A DNA stretch of 64,000 nt, taken from contig SACZ01000004.1 of the NCBI GenBank assembly GCA_023369685.1, positions 558,001-622,000 on the forward strand, read 5' to 3'. A program made the position numbers and the translations under genes. Origin of the DNA: Prolixibacteraceae bacterium JC049 (GTDB taxonomy: Bacteria > Bacteroidota > Bacteroidia > Bacteroidales > Prolixibacteraceae). The notes below the pieces were generated by a model. That model was not told the DNA's origin. It made no database searches and saw only the letters and a program-made list of their open reading frames with translations. This document shows positions 35,712 to 44,414 of this stretch, piece after piece (positions within the stretch are counted from its first letter, which is position 1; the number at the start of each line of letters is the position of its first letter).

Positions 35712-36371
35712 TCAAAATGGAAAATCTTCCTCTATATTTACTTCGGGTAGTTTTTCAACTTTTGGTTTTAGTGCCACCTGATGAGCATCATGTCCTTCGA
35801 TATAAATTGCTTTCAATGGCAATACCGGACAAGCATATTCGCAAGCTCCACAGCCTACACAAATCGCTTCTTCCACAATTGGTACCCGCAAGCCATCTTC
35901 TACCACCATGTTTACCGCTTTCACCGGACAGTGCTCAGAACAAGCTCCGCACTCTGTCTTATCGGTAATCACCACACAGCGTTCGCGAACAAACTTGGCA
36001 ATACCCAACTGCAACTCCTTCTTCTCTTCCACTTTCAATGGAAGCAATGCACCATTGGGACATACCTCAGAACACTTTACACACTCAAAATTGCAATAAC
36101 CATCTTTGTTGGTCAGATGCGGCATAAAAATGCCGCTCCAACCATGTTCCAGCGTCGATGGCCTCAACACCTTCGAAGGACAAGCACTTACACAAGCATA
36201 ACACGCAGTACACTTCTGCAAAAAATGTTCTTTACTTTGCCCTCCGGGAGGAATAATGGCCACCTGCCGGAACTCATCATACTTACCACACTTCTTATCT
36301 TTTCCTGTAGTACGGTTTATCAGTGCTAAAGAGAGAAAACCGCCAACAGCTAATGCTTTTCTTCTATCCAT
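35712..36371 (-). CDS. Polyferredoxin (multiple 4Fe-4S), NapG/MauM-like
   Basis: 219 residues with an N-terminal segment MDRRKALAVGGFLSLALINR resembling a weak twin-Arg/export signal. Four cysteine sets follow: CTACYACVSACP, CVKCSEVCP, CGACSEHCP and CVGCGACEYACP, each CxxCxxxCP-like, matching about four 4Fe-4S clusters. This is an electron carrier acting at or outside the inner membrane. The start overlaps the end of the NapH-like gene by 8 bases, and DUF362 lies one gene further up, so the three form an operon. A quinol-to-acceptor chain is likely, but the final acceptor is not encoded nearby. Confidence 0.88.
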   Translation of the reverse strand: MDRRKALAVGGFLSLALINRTTGKDKKCGKYDEFRQVAIIPPGGQSKEHFLQKCTACYACVSACPSKVLRPSTLEHGWSGIFMPHLTNKDGYCNFECVKCSEVCPNGALLPLKVEEKKELQLGIAKFVRERCVVITDKTECGACSEHCPVKAVNMVVEDGLRVPIVEEAICVGCGACEYACPVLPLKAIYIEGHDAHQVALKPKVEKLPEVNIEEDFPF

Positions 36372-37248
36372 TTCTTTCTGTTTTATGGTTTAACTTTTTG
36401 CGACTAAACACCACACTATTGGTAGGACAAACCTTATCTTGCAAGCAATTAAAGCATGCCACACATCTTGTATTATCTACCGTTTTATTATCTATATCAA
36501 TACACTGAGACTTACACACTTTTTCGCATTTTTTACACGAAATACAGTCTTCAGTAATTCTAATTTTCAGTAATGAAAAATGAGCTACTCCTCCCAGTAG
36601 TGTTCCAACCGGACAAATTGTATTGCAATACAAACGACCTCTTTTTATTGCTAAATAGAACACCATACAGAAGAACGCTAACGTATAAAACAGCACTCCC
36701 AGTTTTGGAGTTGCCACTGGAACGGGCTTTACAGTATACACATCGACATTTTCTAAGACAGATGCTACCCCGTTATTCACCTGACTAATTACAGGCTTAA
36801 TCATCTCGCTATTTATGCGACCAAAATTGCTATAGGGATCAAGCAACCCAACTAAAGCAGTTGTTCCCAGCAAGAAAGAGCCAACAGCTATCACCAGAAA
36901 AGCAATTCGTAAAACCGTTTTTGGCTTCTCGTAAGAATAACGCAACCGTTTATTTTTAGTCAATACTCTTTTTATTCGATCCATTAAATCAAATAAGATA
37001 CCTAACGGACAAAGAGTAGAACAATAAATACGCCCAAATAAAGCTGTTAACACCAATACAATTGCAAAACCAAGCACCACCCAATTCAGGGTTGTTATGA
37101 ACTTTAGCAACGATGGTACAAACTGTAAATAGAGGGAAGCGTCGAAATAGGCCTCTGGGATTTCGTTTTTTAAATCGAGTAATACGACAGACAGAAAAAC
37201 ATAAACTAATCCGGCAAGTATTACCCGATACTTTTTAAGCTGAGACAT
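36364..37248 (-). CDS. NapH/RsxH-like membrane 4Fe-4S protein
   Basis: 294 residues. TM helices at about 8-26, 50-70, 110-132 and 180-200, with CSTLCPLGILFDL and CNTICPVGTLLGGVA (the CxxxCP motif repeats of the NapH family) at membrane faces. Two 4Fe-4S sets near the C-terminus are CISCKKCEKVCKSQC and CVACFNCLQDKVCP. Such proteins pass electrons between quinones and periplasmic ferredoxins. It starts one base after the DUF362 stop and overlaps the polyferredoxin gene, so expression is tightly coupled. Confidence 0.88.
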   Translation of the reverse strand: MSQLKKYRVILAGLVYVFLSVVLLDLKNEIPEAYFDASLYLQFVPSLLKFITTLNWVVLGFAIVLVLTALFGRIYCSTLCPLGILFDLMDRIKRVLTKNKRLRYSYEKPKTVLRIAFLVIAVGSFLLGTTALVGLLDPYSNFGRINSEMIKPVISQVNNGVASVLENVDVYTVKPVPVATPKLGVLFYTLAFFCMVFYLAIKRGRLYCNTICPVGTLLGGVAHFSLLKIRITEDCISCKKCEKVCKSQCIDIDNKTVDNTRCVACFNCLQDKVCPTNSVVFSRKKLNHKTERNG

Positions 37249-37249
37249 A

Positions 37250-38182
37250 TCAGATCTTTAATTTTCGAATGTTCAACTTTGAAAGATCCATATTTCCAAC
37301 TCCCAATTCATGTGCTAATCGGATATAGGTTACCTCTTCAGGAGCCATTCCAAACATGCGTGCTGAAGCAGCGTCGGCAGCCACCGGATCGGTAGTAATT
37401 AACTGTGCTTTCTGGTTGACCACATCATCGACAGATACGCCCATTGGTCCATTGCGTCGCATTACGTTGTATGCATCTACAATAGTCAGGTCAGGCACTT
37501 TAAATGTTCCAAAATCGGCAATACACTGGTGCAAGTCATTCTTATGCCAATACTGACGATCCCATACAATTCCCATTAAGTTTTTAATTCCCAATGAAAG
37601 TCGGGTACTTACATGGTGCTTTAAAACCGGAACATTGATAAACACATCGGCTTCCATAACTAATTCGTGCACCTTAGTCTCTTTTAAGCGCTTGGCTTTT
37701 GGGATATCTACTTTGTGGTAATATTTTTCGTTGTTACCAGGTACCATTTTCCCCCCGACACTTTTCACAGCACTTTCAATGCCACTGTTTTTATAGCACT
37801 TGGTCCATACATCGGCAGTATGATCGAAAACCAAAACCTCTTTTGCTCCGGCTTCCAGACAATGTTTTACGATTTGCTTTACCAGCAAAGGATTGGTATT
37901 GGCTCCGCGCTCTGGAACAACATTCCAGCCAATATTGGGCTTCACAACCACACGTTGGCCTTTTTTCACTAAACGCCCCATGCCTCCCCAAGCTTCTATC
38001 GCTTTGTCGAACATAGTATCTGGGGCACCACCCCTTATGGCAACCATATCGGGGTTAACCATGCCCGCAGATGTTAAACCATTAGCTAACAAGTTATCAC
38101 TCATAGCCAATCCCATGGCCGCAGTCGTACCTACTACAGCACTTTTACGCAAAAAGTCTCTTCTATTTATAAAGTCAGTCAT
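37250..38182 (-). CDS. DUF362 protein with twin-arginine signal
   Basis: 310 residues. NRRDFLRKSAVVGTTAAMGL is a Tat-type signal, so the protein is exported folded, probably with a cofactor. The DUF362 domain shows VKKGQRVVVKPNIGWNVVPE, NTNPLLVKQIVKHCLEAGAK, VFINVPVLKHHVSTRLSLGI and KNLMGIVWDRQYWHKNDLHQ. DUF362 proteins often associate with ferredoxins; here the two Fe-S genes directly follow. No ferredoxin cysteines occur in this protein itself. The function of the family is unknown; a redox role at the periplasmic face is inferred from context. The upstream gene is 18 bases away. Confidence 0.9.
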   Translation of the reverse strand: MTDFINRRDFLRKSAVVGTTAAMGLAMSDNLLANGLTSAGMVNPDMVAIRGGAPDTMFDKAIEAWGGMGRLVKKGQRVVVKPNIGWNVVPERGANTNPLLVKQIVKHCLEAGAKEVLVFDHTADVWTKCYKNSGIESAVKSVGGKMVPGNNEKYYHKVDIPKAKRLKETKVHELVMEADVFINVPVLKHHVSTRLSLGIKNLMGIVWDRQYWHKNDLHQCIADFGTFKVPDLTIVDAYNVMRRNGPMGVSVDDVVNQKAQLITTDPVAADAASARMFGMAPEEVTYIRLAHELGVGNMDLSKLNIRKLKI

Positions 38183-38200
38183 TTTACTTCAGATTTAAGG

Positions 38201-38989
38201 TTAGAATCCAAACTCACCAGCTTTAGGTGCATCAATTTTCTTATTCGGGTTAGTTCTGCTGAAATCAGTCATCATCATTTCGAATGGACCATTCTCACGA
38301 TGAATAGCTTCTTCTTTTACCAAAAAGAAAGTACCTGTTTCATCTTTCGACATCCATAGCTTTCCTTCAATTGCGCCGTTATCGAAATTGATCATTGTAC
38401 AATCGAACTCTTCTCCAGCTACTGTTACTTTCTCACTCCCAAGAAACTCAATACGCACATCGCGCATTCGCATATCGTATATGTCAATTAGCTTTCGGTG
38501 ATTTACCTTCTTGGTAAGATCAATTTTCGAAAGTGGAAGAAATATGATCAGAAAATCATATTTATCTTTATCAACCGACATCCATTCAGACATATTTCCA
38601 CCAGCTAGCTTCCCATAAATCTTAAAATGCTTATTATACAATTCAGCTTTCATCTCGGTAATAGAATCGTTTTCTGTATATTTTCCTACATACTTCACAA
38701 TCTCTCCCGCAATGCATTTATAATTCTCTTCCGTTTTGTTTACATGAGTACCACCTTCTCCGTCGGGATAATTCATTACTGTAACATTATCCTCTACAAA
38801 CTCAATTCCTTTATCGGTATAATAACTCATTCGTTTCAGTTCCGAGTTGGCCATTATCTGACCTTGAGCAGTCATCACATAAGTGCGATTAAAGTAGAGT
38901 GTATCTTTCTTGCTCTCTGATGCAGCATCTCCTTTTGCAAAGAGCACTCCTGCATACAAACTAAGGATAGTGGTGATTATTCGTTTCAT
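38201..38989 (-). CDS. Exported protein of unknown function ahead of the DUF362 operon
   Basis: 262 residues with a short Sec signal (MKRIITTILSLYAGVLFAKG). The mature protein is rich in beta strands and charged residues (LYFNRTYVMTAQGQIMANSE; VRIEFLGSEKVTVAGEEFDC; IEGKLWMSKDETGTFFLVKE), in the style of DUF3108-like lipocalin-type barrels, where a surface-exposed ligand or lipid is bound; I do not recognise a named family. Both Cys residues lie far apart. It is the first gene of the DUF362/ferredoxin operon by spacing (18 bases), so it may be a periplasmic partner of that redox unit. Confidence 0.7.
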   Translation of the reverse strand: MKRIITTILSLYAGVLFAKGDAASESKKDTLYFNRTYVMTAQGQIMANSELKRMSYYTDKGIEFVEDNVTVMNYPDGEGGTHVNKTEENYKCIAGEIVKYVGKYTENDSITEMKAELYNKHFKIYGKLAGGNMSEWMSVDKDKYDFLIIFLPLSKIDLTKKVNHRKLIDIYDMRMRDVRIEFLGSEKVTVAGEEFDCTMINFDNGAIEGKLWMSKDETGTFFLVKEEAIHRENGPFEMMMTDFSRTNPNKKIDAPKAGEFGF

Positions 38990-39061
38990 AATACTTACGC
39001 CGTTTTTAAATTACGATGTAAAAGTACCTCGACATAATCAGCTAAAATTTGATGTAGATCA

Positions 39062-39102
39062 AAAAGAGGTGATCACTACAGAATATCTGCGTAATCACCT
39101 CT
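39062..39102 (-). terminator. Terminator after the AsmA-like gene
   Basis: On the minus strand AAGAGGTGAT pairs with ATCACCTCTT around a 21-base loop and is followed by TTTGATC after a T run. It lies 30 bases past the AsmA stop. Confidence 0.75.
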
Positions 39103-39131
39103 TCTCACACTATTATATATGGATAGTATTC

Positions 39132-41606
39132 TTACTTAAACAAACCTTTCAGTTTTTTGGTCCAATCTTTAATGCTGGTTTTCTTCAACTGTTGTTTTAT
39201 CTGCTTTCTGGCACGGGTAATATCCAGCTTCACCACAGGCTTAGCTACATTTCCTGTAATTTTAATATCGGCATTAATGGTTTTCATGTTTTCGCTCCCT
39301 GGAAGCAAAGCCAACAGATTATTATAATCACCTTTCAAAAGCTGACGATCTAAGTCCACTGCCACATTGAAATCCAATTGATCATCGAATGTCTTCTTCC
39401 CTGAAATCACCATTGGCTGTTTTGCCACTTTCGTCTTAAAAGGAGGAACAATCAAAGCGCCTTCAGTGATTGTAAACTGAGCATTGAAATCATCAATATC
39501 TACTCGATTCATTTTCGAGGTATTGATCACCTTTCCCAGTTCTGACATTGTTTTTGAATCGACAACACTTACTCCATGTGTTGCGAATACACCATTCCCA
39601 TTCAACGAGCGTGTAACGGCCTGCCATTGGTTGTTCATTTGACCACTAATGCTCATTCTAGTCGAAAATGCGCCTGTACTCTTCGCTGCAATAGGCACAA
39701 ATTTTCGGAACAATTTTAACGACTGCCATGCCTGTTTTATATTTAACTTACTGGCATTCCATTTTAAATCGAAATGAGGAGTTTGATTCTTTGCGCTAAC
39801 AATCTTACCACTCATATTTACATTTCCACCTAACATATCAGTTGAAAATGAACGCAATGCCAAAGCTGAATTAGCTACGGTAACATTCCCTTTTACGCGC
39901 TCCATCAGGAGATCATCAAATATCACTTTCTGGGCACTCAAACTCGTTTTAAACTGAATTCTTGAAGGAATAGAATATTGGTCAGAAGTTTTTGTAGAAT
40001 CAACTGCTACAGAATCTGCTGGAGAGCCTGTATTTACTGATAACGATAAAAACTCATTCAGGTTAATCAATGGAGCATTTACATTTAAATTTCCTTTCAG
40101 TACTTCGTTTTTAAACAGATAACCATAAAAATTCGACAACATCCCTTTAGCATTGAAATTGCTTTGTCCAAGCGAACCTGAAAAGCCTGATAATGCAATC
40201 TGATTGGAGTTGATCTTTACACTGGCTTTATCCACCACAAAAGCTTTACTGATATTCGGATTCTTAATCTTAAAGTCTTTTAGTTGTACCAGTCCATCGG
40301 TCTTAATTTTATCGTACTGCTCATTGTTGATATGCGTCAACTCCCCATTGGCATCCAGCTTTCCGGTTAAAGTTCCTTCCAGTACATTTCCATTTTCAGG
40401 AATTAACTGATGCAACTTTGCCATATCCATATAACCATCGAAATGAAAATTGAAAGCACCTTTATTCATCGGATCAACCATTTTAAACTGAAGATTCAAT
40501 GGATTACCCGACATATTGGCTTTGAAACGACTCACATTTATAGTCAATTGATTCATATCGCCCCCAGGCAATATTAACGATACCGAACTATTGATACCAT
40601 TCAAAAGCTGCACTTTTTTATTGCTTACAGTTCCCTCTTTTAAAAGCAACTGAAAATCAACCGAAGGATAACTTTCATCCATCATCACTCCCTCTACACT
40701 TCCTTTCAGCATTACTTCACCACCCATTGGATAGCTGGCTAAATGTTCAGCATAAACCGAAGGAACGGTTTGCAACAACTCTTTCAAGCTTGTTTTCTTA
40801 CTGGAAATCTCCAAAGAGAAATCAGAAGTATCTGGATTATTTATTACACGCCCCTTTATAGCCAGAGGAAATCCATTCATTGATAGGTTTAGGTAATCGA
40901 ACTCTACTCCAGTGAACTGATAAAGCAACTTCAGCTGAGTATCAACCGACACGGCAGTATTTTCATACCAGTGAGCACCATCCATAATCACATCAAGTGA
41001 AGCATCCGTCTTGAATTTCAAGTTTCCATCATCCCCCTTAATGTCGCCCGACATTGTGGTATTGATTCCTTTTAGTAATACTTTTTGCTTGGAACTTTCA
41101 TCGATATAGATACAACTACCATTTACTATTTTAAGCTCTTTTACTTTTACCCCTAAAGTAGAAGGCTTCTTCTTGTCTGTAACTTCAATATCTTTCGATT
41201 TAGGTGCACTTTCTTCCACTCCACTGCCCCAATTACTCTTTCCATCATTCTTTTTGGACAAAATCACTTTGGGCTTATGCAAAGTCAGATGCTCAACAGT
41301 AAGTTTTCCCGAAAAAAGTTGTTTCAACCCAACATTGGTGGTTATCTGATTGCAGACAAACAATGAATCGGTTTTATTTCCATTTAAACCCGAAACAAAT
41401 AAGTTATTCAATTGCAAATGGGCATTGGGGAAACGCTTAAATAAACTAATATCCAGACTTGAAAAACGAATTTCAGCATCTACCGCTTCACTCAATGTGG
41501 CTCGTGCCTTCTCTGTTATCTGTTTTTCAAACAAAATGGGAACTACGGCCAGTAGTCCAACAATAAGAATAAACAATGCCAATAAACCAATCAATAACTT
41601 CTTCAT
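39132..41606 (-). CDS. AsmA family protein (inner-membrane-anchored, periplasmic)
   Basis: 824 residues with one N-terminal TM (LLIGLLALFILIVGLLAVVP) and a long repetitive beta-strand body. AsmA hallmarks: EVDAEIRFSSLDISLFKRFP-like opening (here AVDAEIRFSSLDISLFKRFP), repeated LKELKIVNGSCIYIDE-type strands, and the C-terminal domain VSVVDSKTMSELGKVINTSK with ITEGALIVPPFKTKVAKQPM and FDDQLDFNVAVDLDRQLLKG. AsmA-like proteins form bridge-like channels that carry phospholipid to the outer membrane. The C-terminal tail is Lys-rich. Own terminator; the cinA gene upstream on the same strand is 65 bases away. Confidence 0.9.
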   Translation of the reverse strand: MKKLLIGLLALFILIVGLLAVVPILFEKQITEKARATLSEAVDAEIRFSSLDISLFKRFPNAHLQLNNLFVSGLNGNKTDSLFVCNQITTNVGLKQLFSGKLTVEHLTLHKPKVILSKKNDGKSNWGSGVEESAPKSKDIEVTDKKKPSTLGVKVKELKIVNGSCIYIDESSKQKVLLKGINTTMSGDIKGDDGNLKFKTDASLDVIMDGAHWYENTAVSVDTQLKLLYQFTGVEFDYLNLSMNGFPLAIKGRVINNPDTSDFSLEISSKKTSLKELLQTVPSVYAEHLASYPMGGEVMLKGSVEGVMMDESYPSVDFQLLLKEGTVSNKKVQLLNGINSSVSLILPGGDMNQLTINVSRFKANMSGNPLNLQFKMVDPMNKGAFNFHFDGYMDMAKLHQLIPENGNVLEGTLTGKLDANGELTHINNEQYDKIKTDGLVQLKDFKIKNPNISKAFVVDKASVKINSNQIALSGFSGSLGQSNFNAKGMLSNFYGYLFKNEVLKGNLNVNAPLINLNEFLSLSVNTGSPADSVAVDSTKTSDQYSIPSRIQFKTSLSAQKVIFDDLLMERVKGNVTVANSALALRSFSTDMLGGNVNMSGKIVSAKNQTPHFDLKWNASKLNIKQAWQSLKLFRKFVPIAAKSTGAFSTRMSISGQMNNQWQAVTRSLNGNGVFATHGVSVVDSKTMSELGKVINTSKMNRVDIDDFNAQFTITEGALIVPPFKTKVAKQPMVISGKKTFDDQLDFNVAVDLDRQLLKGDYNNLLALLPGSENMKTINADIKITGNVAKPVVKLDITRARKQIKQQLKKTSIKDWTKKLKGLFK

Positions 41607-41671
41607 CTGTTCTATTTTAAATCGATTTGGAGCTTTTAAATTACATCAATCCAAGATGATTCTGCAATTAT

Positions 41672-42916
41672 CTAACTATTTTCTAAGATTAATTGTCGCA
41701 ACATATTTAACGCTGTTTGGGTACTTCTTGTTATGTTGCGCTCTCTATTTGTTCCGAAATTGTATTTTTTAGAGATCACTCTTTCGCCTTTTGCAACAGC
41801 AATCCATACTGTTCCCACAGGTTTATCTTCCGATCCTCCTGCTGGCCCGGCAATTCCAGATGTGGCCACCCCATAAGTTGTGTGAAGCACTTTTGCCACT
41901 CCTTTTGCCATTGCTTCAACCACTGGCTGACTAACAGCGCCATGTGCTTCTAAGTCGGCAGAACTCACCAATAATTGTTGCTCTTTCACTTCATTGGAGT
42001 AGGCCACAACTCCTCCTTTAAAATAGGCCGAAGAACCTGCATTCAATGTAACCTGGTGAGCAATATTACCTCCGGTACAACTTTCAGCAGTAGCCATGGT
42101 CTCCCCTCGCTCAACCAATGTTTTGCCAATTACACCTGCCAATGTATCGTTATCGTATCCAAAGATGTTTTTCTCAATCAGCTCTTTTAGCTTTTCAATC
42201 TCTTCGGCTACCATTCTCTTTAAATCATCTAAAGAATTACCATAAGCTGAAAGACGAAGTTTGATTGCCATCGGATTGGGCAAGTAGGCCAATTTTATGT
42301 TAGAAGGCAACTGATTTTCCCAACTCTCAATTTTTTGAGCTAACATCGATTCGGGCAAACCTTGAGTTAAAACAGTCTTATGAAAAATAGAGTTATTGCC
42401 ATTCCTATTACTCAACCGAGGAATGATGCTCTTTTTCATCAGATCTTTCATCTCGAATGGTACTCCTGGCATAGAAACAACAATTTTACCATCCTCCTCG
42501 AACCACATTCCTGGAGCTGTTCCCATTTTATTCTCGATCACCTCGCAGCAATCGGGAACCAAAGCCTGCGCTCTATTGGAATCTGAAACAGTTATTCCTC
42601 GTGGCTCCAACAAGTTTTGAATATGTGCCAACACCTTCGCATCTTCCTTCAATTCGCCATGGAAGAATTCGGCTAAAACATGTTTGGTTATATCATCATT
42701 GGTTGGCCCTAAGCCTCCTGTCATCAAAACAACATCTGCTTTTGACATCGACCATTCCAACGCCTCAACAATGGAGTTCCGATCGTCACTTATGGTACTT
42801 TTAAAAGCCACCTCAACACCAATATTATTGAGCTGCTGTGCCATAAAAGCAGAATTGGTATCAATTATCTGTCCGATGAGCAATTCATCGCCAATTGTTA
42901 TTATATGAGCTTTCAT
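41672..42916 (-). CDS. cinA: CinA family protein (NMN amidohydrolase / MoCF-like fusion)
   Basis: 414 residues from ATG 42916; an in-frame upstream extension runs through the hairpin element and is not part of the protein. N-terminal MoaB/MogA-like domain: MKAHIITIGDELLIGQIIDT, VVLMTGGLGPTNDDITKHVL and VSMPGVPFEMKDLMKKSIIP. C-terminal CinA domain: GETMATAESCTGGNIAHQVT, YFKGGVVAYSNEVKEQQLL and YGVATSGIAGPAGGSEDKPV, which in well-studied members deamidates nicotinamide mononucleotide. The N-terminal domain is the ADP-ribose/COG1058 pyrophosphatase type. It recycles pyridine nucleotides. The start codon lies directly against the two-hairpin element. Confidence 0.93.
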   Translation of the reverse strand: MKAHIITIGDELLIGQIIDTNSAFMAQQLNNIGVEVAFKSTISDDRNSIVEALEWSMSKADVVLMTGGLGPTNDDITKHVLAEFFHGELKEDAKVLAHIQNLLEPRGITVSDSNRAQALVPDCCEVIENKMGTAPGMWFEEDGKIVVSMPGVPFEMKDLMKKSIIPRLSNRNGNNSIFHKTVLTQGLPESMLAQKIESWENQLPSNIKLAYLPNPMAIKLRLSAYGNSLDDLKRMVAEEIEKLKELIEKNIFGYDNDTLAGVIGKTLVERGETMATAESCTGGNIAHQVTLNAGSSAYFKGGVVAYSNEVKEQQLLVSSADLEAHGAVSQPVVEAMAKGVAKVLHTTYGVATSGIAGPAGGSEDKPVGTVWIAVAKGERVISKKYNFGTNRERNITRSTQTALNMLRQLILENS

Positions 42917-43053
42917 ATGTTTAAAATTTTTCTGCGGCTTCGCAATTTTGCAGAAAAATTTCTGCACCCATGGAACCGCTTCGCTCTCACATGATATTTT
43001 TTAATCATACTCCTGTGTGATGTTATGATTAATAAATATCATGCTCGTTTCAT
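42917..43053 (-). repeat. Intercistronic two-hairpin element, copy 2
   Basis: Minus strand: ATGAAACGAGCATGA (frame MKRA plus stop), then CATGATATTT-ATT-AATCATA pairing with TATGATT-AAA-AAATATCATG (17 pairs around a 14-base loop). A TGAGAG spacer with GTTCC follows, then AAATTTTTCTGC pairing with GCAGAAAAATTT around AAAATTGCGAAGCC, and the cinA start codon. Stems share position and length with copies 1 and 3 but not sequence. The 11 bases CATATGTTTAA flank it on both sides (42914 and 43051). Confidence 0.7.
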
Positions 43054-43065
43054 ATGTTTAACTAT

Positions 43066-44295
43066 TTATTTTCTCAGCGCTTCCATTCTTTGCAATACCG
43101 TAGGATGCGAGTAATGGAAAAACACATAAGTTGGGTGTGGAGTTAAGTTACTTAAGTTGTTTACCGAAAGTTTCTTCAATCCTGAAATTAAAGCTTCCCC
43201 TAGCCCTAAGTTGGCAGCAAAAGCATCTGCTTCGTATTCGTTCTTTCTTGAAACAACATTTTGAATGAGTCCCAACACCAACGATAATGGCGTGTAAAGA
43301 ATTCCAAAAGCAATTAATCCTAAGTGGAAAGTGGCTTTTTCAGCTCCCAATGCCTGACTCAACTCTGGTCGGTTTACAAACAATGAAAGAATAAACAACA
43401 TAGCTCCCGTTTGCAACAACGAAGTAATTAATCCCTTCACAATATGTTTATGCTTGTAGTGGCCTATTTCGTGCGCTAAGACCGCCACAATCTCTTCTGT
43501 TTCCAAGTCATTGATCAATGTATCGAATAACACAATACGCTTTTTTGCACCCAAACCAGTGAAATAGGCATTGGCCTTGGTCGATCTTTTCGATCCATCA
43601 ATCACAAATATGTTATTCAATTTAAAACCCGCTTTGGAGGCCAGTGCATTAATGGCATCTTTCAGCTCTCCATCTTCCAATGGCTTTTGCTTATTGAAAA
43701 GAGGCACAATTAAATTAGAATAGAACATGGCCATAAAAATGGAGAAGAATGAAACTACTCCCCACGCATACAACCAGAACATAGAACCTGCCAATTGAAA
43801 AAACCAGACGATTGCCGCCAAAATTCCACCACCTAGAATAGCCATAACCAACCATCCTTTTAGCTTATCCATCACAAAAAGCTTTGGAGTGGTTTTATTA
43901 AAACCAAAACGCTCTTCTATTGAAAAAGTGGCATACCATGAAAAAGGCAAATTCAGAATATCGGAAGCAAACATTAGTACTCCAAAGAAAATTAAAGCTT
44001 GAAAAATGATGTTAGAAGTGAAACCGTTGGCCCATCCGTTTAGCCATCCAAAACCATTCAGTAAAAACATCCCTAAAATCAGCACCAATCCATAGGCCGA
44101 TGTTATTTGTGAAAAGCGATGATTCTCCTTCTCATAGTCCATCGATTTTTGGTATTTCTCCTCATCGTAAATTCCTTTTAATGCTTCAGGAAGTTTACTG
44201 TTCCAACAACTCTTATTCAACCAATCGAGCCAGCGCTCAAAAAGAAAATCGGCCACAATAATGCCGATTAATACATAAAAAATGGTTTCTGCCAT
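43066..44295 (-). CDS. M48 family metallopeptidase (Ste24/CAAX prenyl protease 1 type)
   Basis: 409 residues with about seven TM helices. The zinc site is HEIGH at H275-E276-H279 (VLAHEIGHYKHKHIVKG), with the third ligand Glu in KNEYEADAFAANLGLGEALI. The N-terminal region (LPEALKGIYDEEKYQKSMDY; SIEERFGFNKTTPKLFVMD) is typical of the Ste24 group. In bacteria these proteases act in quality control of membrane or periplasmic proteins; no prenylated substrate is expected. The cinA gene follows after the two-hairpin element, so both may share a message. Confidence 0.93.
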   Translation of the reverse strand: MAETIFYVLIGIIVADFLFERWLDWLNKSCWNSKLPEALKGIYDEEKYQKSMDYEKENHRFSQITSAYGLVLILGMFLLNGFGWLNGWANGFTSNIIFQALIFFGVLMFASDILNLPFSWYATFSIEERFGFNKTTPKLFVMDKLKGWLVMAILGGGILAAIVWFFQLAGSMFWLYAWGVVSFFSIFMAMFYSNLIVPLFNKQKPLEDGELKDAINALASKAGFKLNNIFVIDGSKRSTKANAYFTGLGAKKRIVLFDTLINDLETEEIVAVLAHEIGHYKHKHIVKGLITSLLQTGAMLFILSLFVNRPELSQALGAEKATFHLGLIAFGILYTPLSLVLGLIQNVVSRKNEYEADAFAANLGLGEALISGLKKLSVNNLSNLTPHPTYVFFHYSHPTVLQRMEALRK

Positions 44296-44337
44296 TGCTT
44301 CGTTCTATTTTTTATGCTAAAGTAGAAAATTAAAAAC

Positions 44338-44386
44338 AAAAGCTTAACCCATTGCCCTACGAAACCGCAACAGATTAAGCTTTTTT
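44338..44386. terminator. Hairpin between GNAT and M48 genes
   Basis: AAAAGCTTAA pairs with TTAAGCTTTT at a distance of 27 bases, with T runs on both strands. On the minus strand it is 29 bases past the GNAT stop and reads GCTTTTGTTTTT. Confidence 0.65.
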
Positions 44387-44414
44387 ATGCTTTTTAAAGT
44401 ACTTCAATTTTTGA

